From SVFI01 sp045588655 (lineage in GTDB: Bacteria > Bacillota > Clostridia > Lachnospirales > Lachnospiraceae), in the NCBI GenBank assembly GCA_045588655.1, contig JAZNEP010000022.1:248001-312000 (forward strand): a stretch of 64,000 nt of DNA, read 5' to 3'. Made by a program: the position numbers and the translations under genes. Below, piece by piece: positions 18,282-26,460 of the stretch (positions within the stretch are counted from its first letter, which is position 1; each line of letters begins with the position of its first letter). Under the pieces are notes generated by a model. That model had not been told where the DNA came from and did not search any database. It saw only the letters and a program-made list of their open reading frames with translations.

Positions 18282-18950
18282 ATGGGTGTATCTGCAATTA
18301 TTGAAGATGGAAAGGTCACAAATGCGTTGGCTGCGACATCTCAAAAAACAGAAAAAAAAGATACGGCGTTGGGAAAAGATGACTTTTTACAACTTCTCGT
18401 TGCACAGATGAAATACCAAGATCCGTTGGAACCGACATCTAATACAGAGTATATTGCACAGTATGCAACGTTTTCGGAAGTAGAACAGATGCAGAATATG
18501 AGTCAGAGTATGGATCTTAGCAGAGCTTCCGGACTGGTGGGACAGACGGTGCAGATAACATCGAAGGGAGACAACGGTGTAGAGCATACGATTATGGGTA
18601 AAGTTGATTACGTAAAGTATGAAAATGGAAAAGCATTGGTGGCAATTGATGAAGAGTTATATTCGCTTGATGATGTCACATACGTATGTGATCAGCAATA
18701 TTTGACAGCATATGAGATGGCAGAAACATTGGTTGGTAATGTGGCAAAACTTCCGGAGGTAGAGAAGGTAAGTCTTTCGGATAAAAAAGCTATTACAGAA
18801 GTGCTCGAAACCTATGACGCAATGGACGATTATCAGAAAACGTTTGTTGCAGAACAAGTAAAGCAAATGATAGGGCTTTATCGTGAAAAATTGGCAGAGG
18901 TTATTAAGAATGCGGAGCAAACTGCCGATAATAGTAATACCGAGGTATAA
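18282..18950 (+). CDS. flgD: Flagellar hook capping protein FlgD
   Basis: FlgD caps the growing hook and helps FlgE assemble. The 222 residues contain the signature LGKDDFLQLLVAQMKYQDPLEPTSN-type segment (about 31-55) and NTEYIAQYATFSEVEQMQN. Unusually, after the short beta region a helical tail of about 70 residues ends the protein. I chose ATG 18282, seven bases after AAGGAGG; ATG 18276 is too close. Its last codons contain a good sigma-28 promoter for the next gene. Confidence 0.93.
   Translation: MGVSAIIEDGKVTNALAATSQKTEKKDTALGKDDFLQLLVAQMKYQDPLEPTSNTEYIAQYATFSEVEQMQNMSQSMDLSRASGLVGQTVQITSKGDNGVEHTIMGKVDYVKYENGKALVAIDEELYSLDDVTYVCDQQYLTAYEMAETLVGNVAKLPEVEKVSLSDKKAITEVLETYDAMDDYQKTFVAEQVKQMIGLYREKLAEVIKNAEQTADNSNTEV
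18905..18931 (+). promoter_or_regulatory. Putative sigma-28/SigD promoter inside the 3' end of flgD
   Basis: TAAG (18905-18908), a 15-base spacer, then a perfect GCCGATAA (18924-18931). It lies in flgD codons and would start an mRNA about 50 bases before the TIGR02530-type gene and flgE. Spacing and -35 are identical to the site before fliK. Confidence 0.65.
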
Positions 18951-18990
18951 ATGACAATTGAGTTGGCATTCTCATGGAGGAGGATAACAT

Positions 18991-19389
18991 ATGAACATTC
19001 AAAATAGTCCATACTTATCCGCAGTGCAGATGCCTAAAACGAATTCCGCATCGACCGGGAGAAATCTGCAGCAGACAGAGCGTTTGAGTTTTGAGCAGAT
19101 ACTGAATCAGAAAACGCAAACGGATCTTGGGACGACAGAGTTAAAATTTTCGAAACATGCGACCAGTCGTTTGGCAGAGAGAAACATCAGTCTGAGCACA
19201 GAACAGCTTAACCGGTTAAAAGAGGGAACGGATAAGGCGAGCGGAAAAGGAATTAAAGAACCTCTGGTACTGATTGATGATTTGGCATTTATCGTCAGTA
19301 CAGGAAGCCGTACAGTGATTACGGCAATGGGGTTTGATGCAACAGAAGAGAATATCTTTACAAACATTGATGGAGCCGTTATCAATTAG
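18991..19389 (+). CDS. Flagellar operon protein of the TIGR02530 type
   Basis: This 132-residue protein has a variable N-terminus and a conserved core: FSKHATSRLAERNISLS, the helix following it, and a C-terminal VLIDDLAFIVSTGSRTVITAMG. That pattern fits the TIGR02530 'flagellar operon protein' family, found between flgD and flgE in many Firmicutes and spirochaetes. No biochemical role is established. The GGAGGA ribosome binding site and the position behind a sigma-28 promoter suggest a role in hook assembly, which is inference. Confidence 0.85.
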   Translation: MNIQNSPYLSAVQMPKTNSASTGRNLQQTERLSFEQILNQKTQTDLGTTELKFSKHATSRLAERNISLSTEQLNRLKEGTDKASGKGIKEPLVLIDDLAFIVSTGSRTVITAMGFDATEENIFTNIDGAVIN

Positions 19390-19434
19390 CCGGACCTTAC
19401 GGAGGCTAAATATTCCTGAATGACAGAGGGAATA
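19386..19434 (+). promoter_or_regulatory. Two small hairpins between the TIGR02530 gene and flgE
   Basis: TTAGCC (19386-19391) pairs with GGCTAA (19404-19409), and TATTCC (19411-19416) pairs with GGAATA (19429-19434). Neither is followed by a T-run, so they look like mRNA processing or stability elements rather than terminators. Confidence 0.3.
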
Positions 19435-19465
19435 GACGGACCGAAAGATTAGGAGGTCATTCATT

Positions 19466-21094
19466 ATGATGAGATCACTTTATTCTGGTGTATCCGGATT
19501 AAAAACACACCAGACCAAGATGGACGTTATTGGTAACAATATCGCAAACGTTAACACAACAGCATTTAAATCACAGTCAATTACGTTTTCAGAATTGATG
19601 TATCAGACGACACAAGCTGCTTCCGGTGCCAATCCTGAAACGGGAAGAGCCGGTACCAATGCAAGACAGATTGGTCTTGGAGTGAAATCGGGGGCAATTT
19701 CCGCATCAGTTGCAACAGCGGGTGCTACGCAGTCGACAGGAAACCCATTTGATATTAAAATTACAGGAGATGCTTTTTTCATTGTTAGTGATGGAGGAAA
19801 CAATTTCTTTACCAGAGACGGTTCATTCTATGTCGATGGACAGGGAAATCTTGCTATGACGTCCAATGGATATACAGTACAAGGCTGGGGCGTGCAGAAT
19901 GGTATTATTGCAAAAGATACAGTGAGTGCGCTCAAGATTATGAATGCTGAGAATATGACATATCCGCCTGAGGCGACAACAGAAGCATATGTATCAGGAA
20001 TTATTGATAAAAACGATCCTTCGGTTTCGTCAGAAGCAGGAAAGATTGTGAGTGTGAACTTCTTTGACAATCTTGGATACTCATATACAGCAAAGCTTTC
20101 TATGAAAGCGACGGGAACAGAAGGTATGTATACAGTAGAGCTTACGGATGTGCTGGATTCAAACGGAGATTCGATTGATACGACCAATATTAAACTTGGT
20201 GCGGTCAGAACGGTTCCGGATCCGAAAACTCTTTCTTTGGCCAATGGTTATACAATCAATGCAGGAACACTGACATATTTGGATGACGGTGGCGTTTCAC
20301 AGACGATGGCTTTAGCAGGGACATTGACAGAGGAGCAGAAAGGTATTTTGGCAAATGCGTACGGATATACGACATATGAAGAATTTGCTAAGTTATATGT
20401 GGATGACGGTACAGGAGTGACAACGACATTGGGAGCTCTTGTGGATTCGGGTAATCTTGTAAGCGTTATTGATGGTGATTCTGCAATCGCGGTAGATGGA
20501 AAACAGATTACAGGTGGAGTTGTGCAGTATAATACAACAACAGGTGAAATACTGAGTGTGAACGGATTGACCAACAATTTGGAACTGGTTCTTAGCTTTG
20601 GGGATCAGCCGGGTAGCGCCTTTGAAGATATCAATGTCGATTTCTCGCCATCGTCCAATTACAATAACAATGGTACGAGTACCATCAGTGCAGTGAGTGG
20701 TGATACACAGGGATTCGGAACCGGTAGAAAACTCGGTGAGATGTCCGGTATTTCGATACAGAGTGATGGTATGATTTACGCATCTTATGATAATGGACAG
20801 ACAAAGCTGCTTGGACAGATTGCAGTTGCGACATTTGCAAATGCTTCCGGTCTGCAGAAAGAAGGAGATAACCTGTATTCTGCAACGATGAACTCAGGTG
20901 AGTTTGATGGAATCGGTGTTGATGTTTCGGCAGATGGTGGATATATGACAACCGGTGTTCTTGAAATGAGTAACGTAGATTTGTCTTCCGAATTTACGGA
21001 AATGATTACGACACAGAGAGGTTTCCAAGCGAATTCCAGAATTATTACAGTTTCGGATACGCTACTGGAAGAACTGGTAAATTTGAAACGATAG
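19466..21094 (+). CDS. flgE: Flagellar hook protein FlgE
   Basis: FlgE polymerises into the hook, the universal joint. The 542 residues have the rod/hook N-terminal motif (SLYSGVSGLKTHQTKMDVIGNNIANVNTTAFKSQ region, about 4-38), a large variable middle domain and the C-terminal coiled-coil segment ending LLEELVNLKR. AGGAGG lies nine bases before the first of two adjacent ATGs. A FlgF/FlgG rod protein would be shorter (about 260), so hook protein is the better call. Confidence 0.94.
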   Translation: MMRSLYSGVSGLKTHQTKMDVIGNNIANVNTTAFKSQSITFSELMYQTTQAASGANPETGRAGTNARQIGLGVKSGAISASVATAGATQSTGNPFDIKITGDAFFIVSDGGNNFFTRDGSFYVDGQGNLAMTSNGYTVQGWGVQNGIIAKDTVSALKIMNAENMTYPPEATTEAYVSGIIDKNDPSVSSEAGKIVSVNFFDNLGYSYTAKLSMKATGTEGMYTVELTDVLDSNGDSIDTTNIKLGAVRTVPDPKTLSLANGYTINAGTLTYLDDGGVSQTMALAGTLTEEQKGILANAYGYTTYEEFAKLYVDDGTGVTTTLGALVDSGNLVSVIDGDSAIAVDGKQITGGVVQYNTTTGEILSVNGLTNNLELVLSFGDQPGSAFEDINVDFSPSSNYNNNGTSTISAVSGDTQGFGTGRKLGEMSGISIQSDGMIYASYDNGQTKLLGQIAVATFANASGLQKEGDNLYSATMNSGEFDGIGVDVSADGGYMTTGVLEMSNVDLSSEFTEMITTQRGFQANSRIITVSDTLLEELVNLKR

Positions 21095-21134
21095 TGTGAA
21101 TAAATGATAGAAAAATCATGCGAAAAAGTGTGAA

Positions 21135-21164
21135 AAGGGCGGTGGCATAAAAGCCAGCGCCCTT
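21135..21164 (+). terminator. G+C-rich hairpin after flgE
   Basis: AAGGGCG and TGGC pair with GCCA and CGCCCTT, with one mismatch and an ATAAAA loop. The downstream T-run is poor, so it may be an attenuator or mRNA 3' stabiliser rather than a full stop. It precedes a new promoter for motA. Confidence 0.4.
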
Positions 21165-21219
21165 AGCGTATCTTTTGCAAAAAGGGATATTTTGCCGTTG
21201 CAATTTTTGTAAAAGAAAG

Positions 21220-21248
21220 TAGACAAGAAGTTAAAAATTTAGTAAAAT
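21220..21248 (+). promoter_or_regulatory. Sigma-A type promoter before motA
   Basis: TAGACA, a 17-base spacer, then TAAAAT, each with one mismatch to consensus. It lies in the 207-base gap between flgE and motA and would allow the stator and later genes to be expressed apart from the rod and hook genes. Confidence 0.55.
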
Positions 21249-21301
21249 TATGTAGAAAGGATATTTTTACATACTAACGTGAAAATAGGCAGGTGGATGC
21301 T

Positions 21302-22099
21302 TTGGATATAGCTTCAATTTTGGGTTTGGTTATATGTTTTGTACTTTGTATTTTCGGTATTGTAACCGGTGATGCAGGATGGGCAGCGATGATAAATTTC
21401 TTGAATGCACCATCCGCACTGATCACGTTTGGTGGAGCGTTTTTCTGTGTCATGGCAAGCTACTCCATGGCGGATTATATAGCTGGATTAAAGAGCTTTT
21501 TGTTGGTGTTTAAAGTTCCAAATCTTGACACGGCCGAAATGATACAAAAGATTATAGATTTATCAAATGTTGCGCGTAAGGAAGGATTGCTTTCGTTGGA
21601 AGAAGCAGCAGCCGATTTGGATGATGCTTTTTTAAAGAAAGGAATCCTATTAATTGTTGATGGAACTGACCCGGAACTGGTTCGTGGGATTATGGAGACG
21701 GAGCTTAGTAGTGTGGATGCCAGACATAAGAAGAATATGACATTTTGGCAGGATTTAGCTGCGATGGGGCCTGCATGGGGTATGATCGGAACGCTAATCG
21801 GTCTTGTAAACATGTTACAGAGTTTATCAGATCCGTCGTCGATTGGTCCGAACATGGCGGTTGCGCTTCTGACTACGTTGTATGGTTCGCTTCTTGCGAA
21901 CTGGATATGTACTCCGGTTTCCAGTAAGCTAAAATCAAATAATGATGTTGAAATTATGATCAAAGAGATTATGGTAGAAGGTCTATTGTCGATTCAGGCG
22001 GGTGAGAACCCACGTGTAATTGAAGAAAAATTAAAATCATTCCTAGCTCCGAAGGATAGAGAGTCGGGGCAGGATGAAGGTGGTGAGGCAGATGTCTAA
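21302..22099 (+). CDS. motA: Flagellar stator protein MotA
   Basis: MotA forms the ion channel and torque unit with MotB. The 265-residue protein has four membrane helices and the conserved segment MGPAWGMIGTLIGLVNML (about 150-168) with the channel proline. I chose TTG 21302, five bases after AGGTGG, giving the family-like MDIASILGLV; a GTG nine bases upstream overlaps the ribosome binding site. In B. subtilis motAB lie elsewhere; here they sit where flbD/swrD is usually found. Confidence 0.95.
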   Translation: MDIASILGLVICFVLCIFGIVTGDAGWAAMINFLNAPSALITFGGAFFCVMASYSMADYIAGLKSFLLVFKVPNLDTAEMIQKIIDLSNVARKEGLLSLEEAAADLDDAFLKKGILLIVDGTDPELVRGIMETELSSVDARHKKNMTFWQDLAAMGPAWGMIGTLIGLVNMLQSLSDPSSIGPNMAVALLTTLYGSLLANWICTPVSSKLKSNNDVEIMIKEIMVEGLLSIQAGENPRVIEEKLKSFLAPKDRESGQDEGGEADV

Positions 22100-22895
22100 G
22101 AAAAAGAAGGAAGAGATTCCGGCACCTGGCTCTCCGGCGTGGATGGCCACGTTCAGTGACCTAATGAATCTGCTTCTTTGTTTCTTTGTATTGCTGTTTT
22201 CTATGTCCAGTGTGGATGCGAAAAAGTTTGATGAAGTTGCGGCGTCATTCTCTCAGACATTCAGTATCTTTGAGGCAGGTGTGACAGCAATCGGGGATGG
22301 TATTTTAATCAGTAATGGTGTCAGTCAGTTGAATGAGCTCGATGAGTATATTAACAGCACAGGAAAAACAGCAGAGTCAGAGCAGGATGTGGATGTGTTT
22401 GAAGAATTTGAGGCAAAGAAGCTTGCAGAGTCAGAAGAGCTCGCGGAAAAAGTAGAAGAAGCACTTGCGGAAGATGGTTCGCAGGATTCGGGACAGATTA
22501 CTGTGGATTTTAATTCACAATATGTATCACTTCAGTTAAATGGAGCATTTTTGTTTGATTCGGGAAGTGATGAGCTTAAGGATGATGCAAAACCTCTTTT
22601 GGACAAAGTGGGAATGATTCTTGTGCGTTATGCGGAGAGTACGATTGAAATCGAGGGACATACAGATAATGTTCCAATTAGCAATGCGCGCTTTGCAAAT
22701 AACGACGAATTGTCAAGTTTTCGTGCGTTGTCCGTGTTTGATTATTTTAAGAGTACCACATCGTTGGAACCGTCGCTGATGAAGCATTCGGGTCGTGGGG
22801 AATATGTTCCGATTGCGGATAATACGACACCGGAAGGTAGAGCACAGAACCGACGTGTTGAAATAAAGATTTATACGGAGTTATCCGGTTATTAA
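22092..22895 (+). CDS. motB: Flagellar stator protein MotB
   Basis: MotB anchors the stator to peptidoglycan and carries the ion-binding Asp. One membrane helix (about 20-40) contains the plug motif FSDLMNLLLCFFVLLFS with the essential Asp23. An Asp/Glu-rich linker follows, then an OmpA-like peptidoglycan-binding domain (IEIEGHTDNVPI, RALSVFDYF, RAQNRRVEIKI). Start at ATG 22092, eight bases after AAGGTGG; the gene overlaps motA by eight bases, suggesting coupled translation. Confidence 0.96.
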   Translation: MSKKKKEEIPAPGSPAWMATFSDLMNLLLCFFVLLFSMSSVDAKKFDEVAASFSQTFSIFEAGVTAIGDGILISNGVSQLNELDEYINSTGKTAESEQDVDVFEEFEAKKLAESEELAEKVEEALAEDGSQDSGQITVDFNSQYVSLQLNGAFLFDSGSDELKDDAKPLLDKVGMILVRYAESTIEIEGHTDNVPISNARFANNDELSSFRALSVFDYFKSTTSLEPSLMKHSGRGEYVPIADNTTPEGRAQNRRVEIKIYTELSGY

Positions 22896-22930
22896 TGTTA
22901 TTTACTTCATAGTGGAAAGCGAGATTAGTT

Positions 22931-23449
22931 ATGAAAAAGAATTTGTTATCGATTCTGATACTTGCATTGCTGATTGTTAATCTGATTTTTTCAACAGTGA
23001 TTATGATTAGCGTGACATCAACAAATAAAAAGACGGCAGCTGTCATTGGAGATATTGCTACCATTATCAATTTGGAATTGGAAAAAAATGGTGGAGCAGA
23101 AGAAATCATCGAAGTATCTATCGATGATACCGCGGTTTACGATATTCCGGAGCAGATGACAATTCCGCTGAAAAAAGGAGCCGACGGCAAAGATCATTTT
23201 GCACTTGTATCCGTGACGCTTGCGATGAATATGAAAGATAAAGGATACAAAACATATGGCGAGACGATAAGCGAGAAAGAAAGCCTGATTAAGGGACAGA
23301 TTGTAGAGGCATTCGGAAGCTACACGATGGAAGAAGTGCAGGCAGATAGAGGGGAAGCAGTAAGAAAAGATATTCTTAAGAGAATACAGGATATGTTTGA
23401 TTCAGAATTTATATATAAAGTGACATTCCGGGATATTATAGAGCAGTAA
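22931..23449 (+). CDS. fliL: Flagellar basal body-associated protein FliL
   Basis: FliL stabilises the stator and surrounds MotB. The 172 residues have one N-terminal membrane helix (about 6-26) and the extracytoplasmic FliL domain, with the typical ending ILKRIQDMFDSEFIYKVTFRDIIEQ-type segment. The ribosome binding site (GCGAGA) is weak. It begins the fliL-fliM-fliY-cheY block conserved in Firmicutes. Confidence 0.92.
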   Translation: MKKNLLSILILALLIVNLIFSTVIMISVTSTNKKTAAVIGDIATIINLELEKNGGAEEIIEVSIDDTAVYDIPEQMTIPLKKGADGKDHFALVSVTLAMNMKDKGYKTYGETISEKESLIKGQIVEAFGSYTMEEVQADRGEAVRKDILKRIQDMFDSEFIYKVTFRDIIEQ

Positions 23450-23487
23450 GTACTACCGGACATTACGTGAAACAGGAGGTGAGTCAG

Positions 23488-24468
23488 GTGGGAGAGGTTT
23501 TATCTCAAAATGAGATAGACAGTTTGCTGCAAGCACTTAGTACCGGTGAACTGGATGTAGATGAGATGAAGGAAAAGCCGGAAAAGTCGGTAAAAAATTA
23601 CGACTTTAAAAGACCGGCCAAGTTTTCAAAAGAGCATTTGCGAACTCTGGAAATTATTTTTGAGCATTACGGGCGTCTTCTTTCCACAAACTTACCGGTG
23701 TATTTGAGACGAACGGTTCAGGTGAGTGTAGCCAGTTCGGAAACGGTTACCTTTTCTGAGTTTACCAATGCATTGAGTAATCCGGTTGTGTTAGGGATTA
23801 TTAACTTTGTTCCGCTAAACGGAAATATTATTTTAGAGTTATCGCCAAACTTGGGATTTGCAATATTGGATCGAATGCTTGGCGGATATGGTGTTCCGCT
23901 GGAGAAAAACAGGGAATTTTCGGAAATTGAGATGTCGATTCTTGACAAAATTATGATTACCTGTATGCAGCTTCTGCGGGAACCGTGGAGAAATGTAATT
24001 GATTTGGATCCGTTTATGGAGCGTATCGAGACCAATGCACAGTTCGCACAGATTATAGCGCCGAATGAAATGATCGCGATTGTGACGTTAAATGTGCGCA
24101 TTGGCGATGTGGAAGGGTATATGAATGCATGTCTTCCGTATATCACACTGGAAGAGATTATGGATAAATTGAATACAAAATTCTGGTTCTCTACTATGCA
24201 AAGTATTAGTGATGAGAATTATGCAGAATATATTGAGTCATTGATTAAGCGTACGACCATTCCGGTAAAAGCGGTACTAGGGAAGAGCGTTGTCTCCGTT
24301 ATGGATTTTGCTAATTTGCAGGTCGGAGATGTAATCAGACTCGATTCCAAAGTAGATGAAGAGTTGGTTGTCTATGTTGGAAATTTAAAAAAATTTACTG
24401 CGTTACCTGGTACAAACAAAGACAATTATGCAGTCAGGGTAATGACAGTAGTAAGAGAGGAGGAGTAA
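23488..24468 (+). CDS. fliM: Flagellar motor switch protein FliM
   Basis: FliM is the C-ring protein that binds phospho-CheY. The N-terminal peptide LSQNEIDSLLQAL is the CheY-P binding motif; the middle domain is CheC-like but lacks the phosphatase residues, and the C-terminus is a FliN/SpoA domain. I chose GTG 23488, eight bases after AGGAGG, giving 326 residues starting MGEVLSQNEID; an upstream GTG at 23467 precedes the ribosome binding site. Confidence 0.96.
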   Translation: MGEVLSQNEIDSLLQALSTGELDVDEMKEKPEKSVKNYDFKRPAKFSKEHLRTLEIIFEHYGRLLSTNLPVYLRRTVQVSVASSETVTFSEFTNALSNPVVLGIINFVPLNGNIILELSPNLGFAILDRMLGGYGVPLEKNREFSEIEMSILDKIMITCMQLLREPWRNVIDLDPFMERIETNAQFAQIIAPNEMIAIVTLNVRIGDVEGYMNACLPYITLEEIMDKLNTKFWFSTMQSISDENYAEYIESLIKRTTIPVKAVLGKSVVSVMDFANLQVGDVIRLDSKVDEELVVYVGNLKKFTALPGTNKDNYAVRVMTVVREEE

Positions 24469-24471
24469 ACC

Positions 24472-25686
24472 ATGGACGGTATGTTGTCGCAGGACGAGAT
24501 AAATGCTCTGCTAAGTGGCATGGATATCTCCGGGGATGCACCTGCATCGTCCGAGCCGGTTTCACAATCATCAAGTGTTGTTCTGAGTGACATAGAAAAA
24601 GATGCCATTGGTGAAATAGCCAATATCAGCATGGGAACATCAGCTACAACGCTGTATTCACTTGTGAACCGGAAGGTTAACATTACTACACCGGTTGTAT
24701 CAGTTGCTACTTGGGATAATTTTATTGATGACCACGAAAGGCCATGTGTTTTTATTCAGATTCGATATACAGTAGGACTTGATGGAGCCAACATTTTAAT
24801 TTTAAGAGAGCAGGATGTAAAGATAATCACAGACCTCATGATGGGAGGCGATGGAACCAATACGGAAGGGGAGCTTGGAGAACTGCACTTGAGTGCAATT
24901 TCGGAAGCAATGAATCAGATGATGGGTTCATCGGCTACTTCCTTATCTTCCATGCTTGGTAAGATGATTGATATCAGTCCGCCGGATGCAAGTCTTGTGA
25001 ATATGCTGGAAAACAAGACGGGGGGAGATATAGCTCCGTTTTTGGATGAACAGTTCGTAAAGATTGAATTCAGAATGCAGATTGAAGATTTGGTAGACAG
25101 TACCATCATGCAGCTGTATCCGATTGATTTTGCAAGGTCGTTATATGACACCTTCATGGGAAATCAAATGGGAGAAGTAGCTGCGGAGCCGGAACCACAG
25201 CCGGCACCGCAACCATTTATTCCGGAAAGTGTAGAGCCGATGCCGCAGATGCAGCCGGTACCGGAACCACAGCCAATACCACAACCAATACCACAACCAA
25301 TGCCACAACCGGTTCCGCAACCAATGATGATGGATCCGATGGCCATGAATTATGGTATGCCGCAGATGGCAATGCAGCCACAGATGATGGGTATGAATAT
25401 TCAACCGGCACAGTTCCAGGCGTTCGGTACAGGGATGAGCGGAAATGTCAGTCAGGAAAATATAGGGTTGATTATGGACGTACCGCTTGAAGTGACGGTA
25501 GAACTTGGCAGAACGAAAAAATCAATTGCTGAAATTCTTGATTTTACTCCGGGAACTATCATAGAACTTGATAAAATTGCCGGAGAACCGATTGACGTAC
25601 TTGTCAATGGCAAGTTTGTTGCCAAAGGAGAGGTAGTCGTAATCGAAGAAAGTTTCGGTATCAGAGTGACAGAGATTATAAAATAA
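24472..25686 (+). CDS. fliY: Flagellar motor switch phosphatase FliY (FliN-type)
   Basis: FliY is the Firmicutes form of FliN: part of the C-ring and a CheY-P phosphatase. The 404 residues begin with a CheY-P binding-like peptide (MLSQDEINALLSGM). Next is a CheC-like domain with both phosphatase motifs (DAIGEIAN and SAISEAMN, the D/S-x3-E-x2-N pattern). A Pro/Gln/Met-rich linker spans about 230-320, and a FliN/SpoA domain (about 325-404) ends the protein. The linker is encoded by a 12-bp tandem repeat. It starts three bases after fliM. Confidence 0.96.
   Translation: MDGMLSQDEINALLSGMDISGDAPASSEPVSQSSSVVLSDIEKDAIGEIANISMGTSATTLYSLVNRKVNITTPVVSVATWDNFIDDHERPCVFIQIRYTVGLDGANILILREQDVKIITDLMMGGDGTNTEGELGELHLSAISEAMNQMMGSSATSLSSMLGKMIDISPPDASLVNMLENKTGGDIAPFLDEQFVKIEFRMQIEDLVDSTIMQLYPIDFARSLYDTFMGNQMGEVAAEPEPQPAPQPFIPESVEPMPQMQPVPEPQPIPQPIPQPMPQPVPQPMMMDPMAMNYGMPQMAMQPQMMGMNIQPAQFQAFGTGMSGNVSQENIGLIMDVPLEVTVELGRTKKSIAEILDFTPGTIIELDKIAGEPIDVLVNGKFVAKGEVVVIEESFGIRVTEIIK
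25267..25326 (+). repeat. Five-copy 12-bp tandem repeat in fliY
   Basis: Five imperfect copies of CCACAACCAATA encode PQPI/PQPM/PQPV repeats in the linker between the phosphatase and FliN domains. The 12-bp unit keeps the frame, so copy number can change without loss of the protein. Confidence 0.85.
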
Positions 25687-25712
25687 AGCAAAAGAAATAG
25701 GAGAGATTGAAA

Positions 25713-26075
25713 ATGGCAAAAAACATTTTAATTTGTGATGATGCAGCTTTCATGCGTATGATGATTAAGGATATCCTGACAAAGAATGGGTATAATGTGG
25801 CTGGTGAAGCAGAGAATGGATTAAAGGCAGTCGAAAAATACGCTGAATTAAAACCGGATCTTGTTCTTATGGATATTACGATGCCGGAAATGGATGGAAT
25901 TCAGGCGTTAAAGAAAATTAAAGAGGCAGATCCGGGAGCTACAGTAATTATGTGTTCTGCAATGGGACAGCAGGCAATGGTTATTGAATCAATTCAGGCT
26001 GGAGCGCGAGATTTTATTGTAAAACCGTTCCAGGCAGATCGTGTTATTGAAGCTGTGAAGAAAGTAGTTGGATAG
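25713..26075 (+). CDS. cheY: Chemotaxis response regulator CheY
   Basis: CheY is the single-domain receiver that carries the signal from CheA to the motor. The 120 residues have the acidic pair Asp9-Asp10, the phosphorylation site Asp54 (VLMDITMPEMDG), the switch Ser in MCSAMG and Lys in IVKPF. Start at ATG 25713, eight bases after AGGAGA. It lies between fliY, its phosphatase, and fliO, as in B. subtilis. Confidence 0.96.
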   Translation: MAKNILICDDAAFMRMMIKDILTKNGYNVAGEAENGLKAVEKYAELKPDLVLMDITMPEMDGIQALKKIKEADPGATVIMCSAMGQQAMVIESIQAGARDFIVKPFQADRVIEAVKKVVG

Positions 26076-26076
26076 T

Positions 26077-26460
26077 ATGATTTTAACGGCTTCTGGGACA
26101 TTTGAGTCTGCTGTGCGTTTTATTTCATCGCTTCTGATATTTTTGTTTGTTCTTGTGATAACTTATTTTACGTCGAAGTTTATCGCAAATTACCAGAAGC
26201 AGACCATGCTTTCCGGTAATATGGAAGTAGTTGAAGTGACAAGGATTGCACCGAATAAATATCTGCAGATTGTCAGAGCTGGGAAAGAGTATTTTCTGAT
26301 TGCGGTTTGCAAGGATACGATTACTATGCTTTCCAAGTTGGATTCGGAGCAGTTGGATTTTAGCAGAGAATCCGGAAGTGGAGGACAGACGCCGGATTTT
26401 AAGGCTATTTTAGAAAAAGCAAAAAACAGCAGAAAAAAGCAGGCGGATAAGAATGAATAA
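26077..26460 (+). CDS. fliO: Flagellar biosynthetic protein FliO
   Basis: FliO helps assemble the FliP ring of the export gate. It has 127 residues: one membrane helix near the N-terminus (about 12-33, ending FTSKFIANY), a small cytoplasmic domain (MEVVEVTRIAPNKYLQIVRAGKEYFLIAV) and a charged tail. The start is uncertain: ATG 26077 has no clear ribosome binding site, and a TTG nine bases upstream would overlap cheY. It overlaps fliP by eight bases. Confidence 0.88.
   Translation: MILTASGTFESAVRFISSLLIFLFVLVITYFTSKFIANYQKQTMLSGNMEVVEVTRIAPNKYLQIVRAGKEYFLIAVCKDTITMLSKLDSEQLDFSRESGSGGQTPDFKAILEKAKNSRKKQADKNE

Noticed and set aside
25267..25326. CRISPR-like regular repeat
   Set aside because: Units are contiguous 12-bp copies without spacers inside a coding gene.
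25164..25346. Minus-strand frame with a striking Gly-Cys repeat
   Set aside because: It is the antisense reading of the 12-bp Pro/Gln repeat in fliY, with no ribosome binding site.
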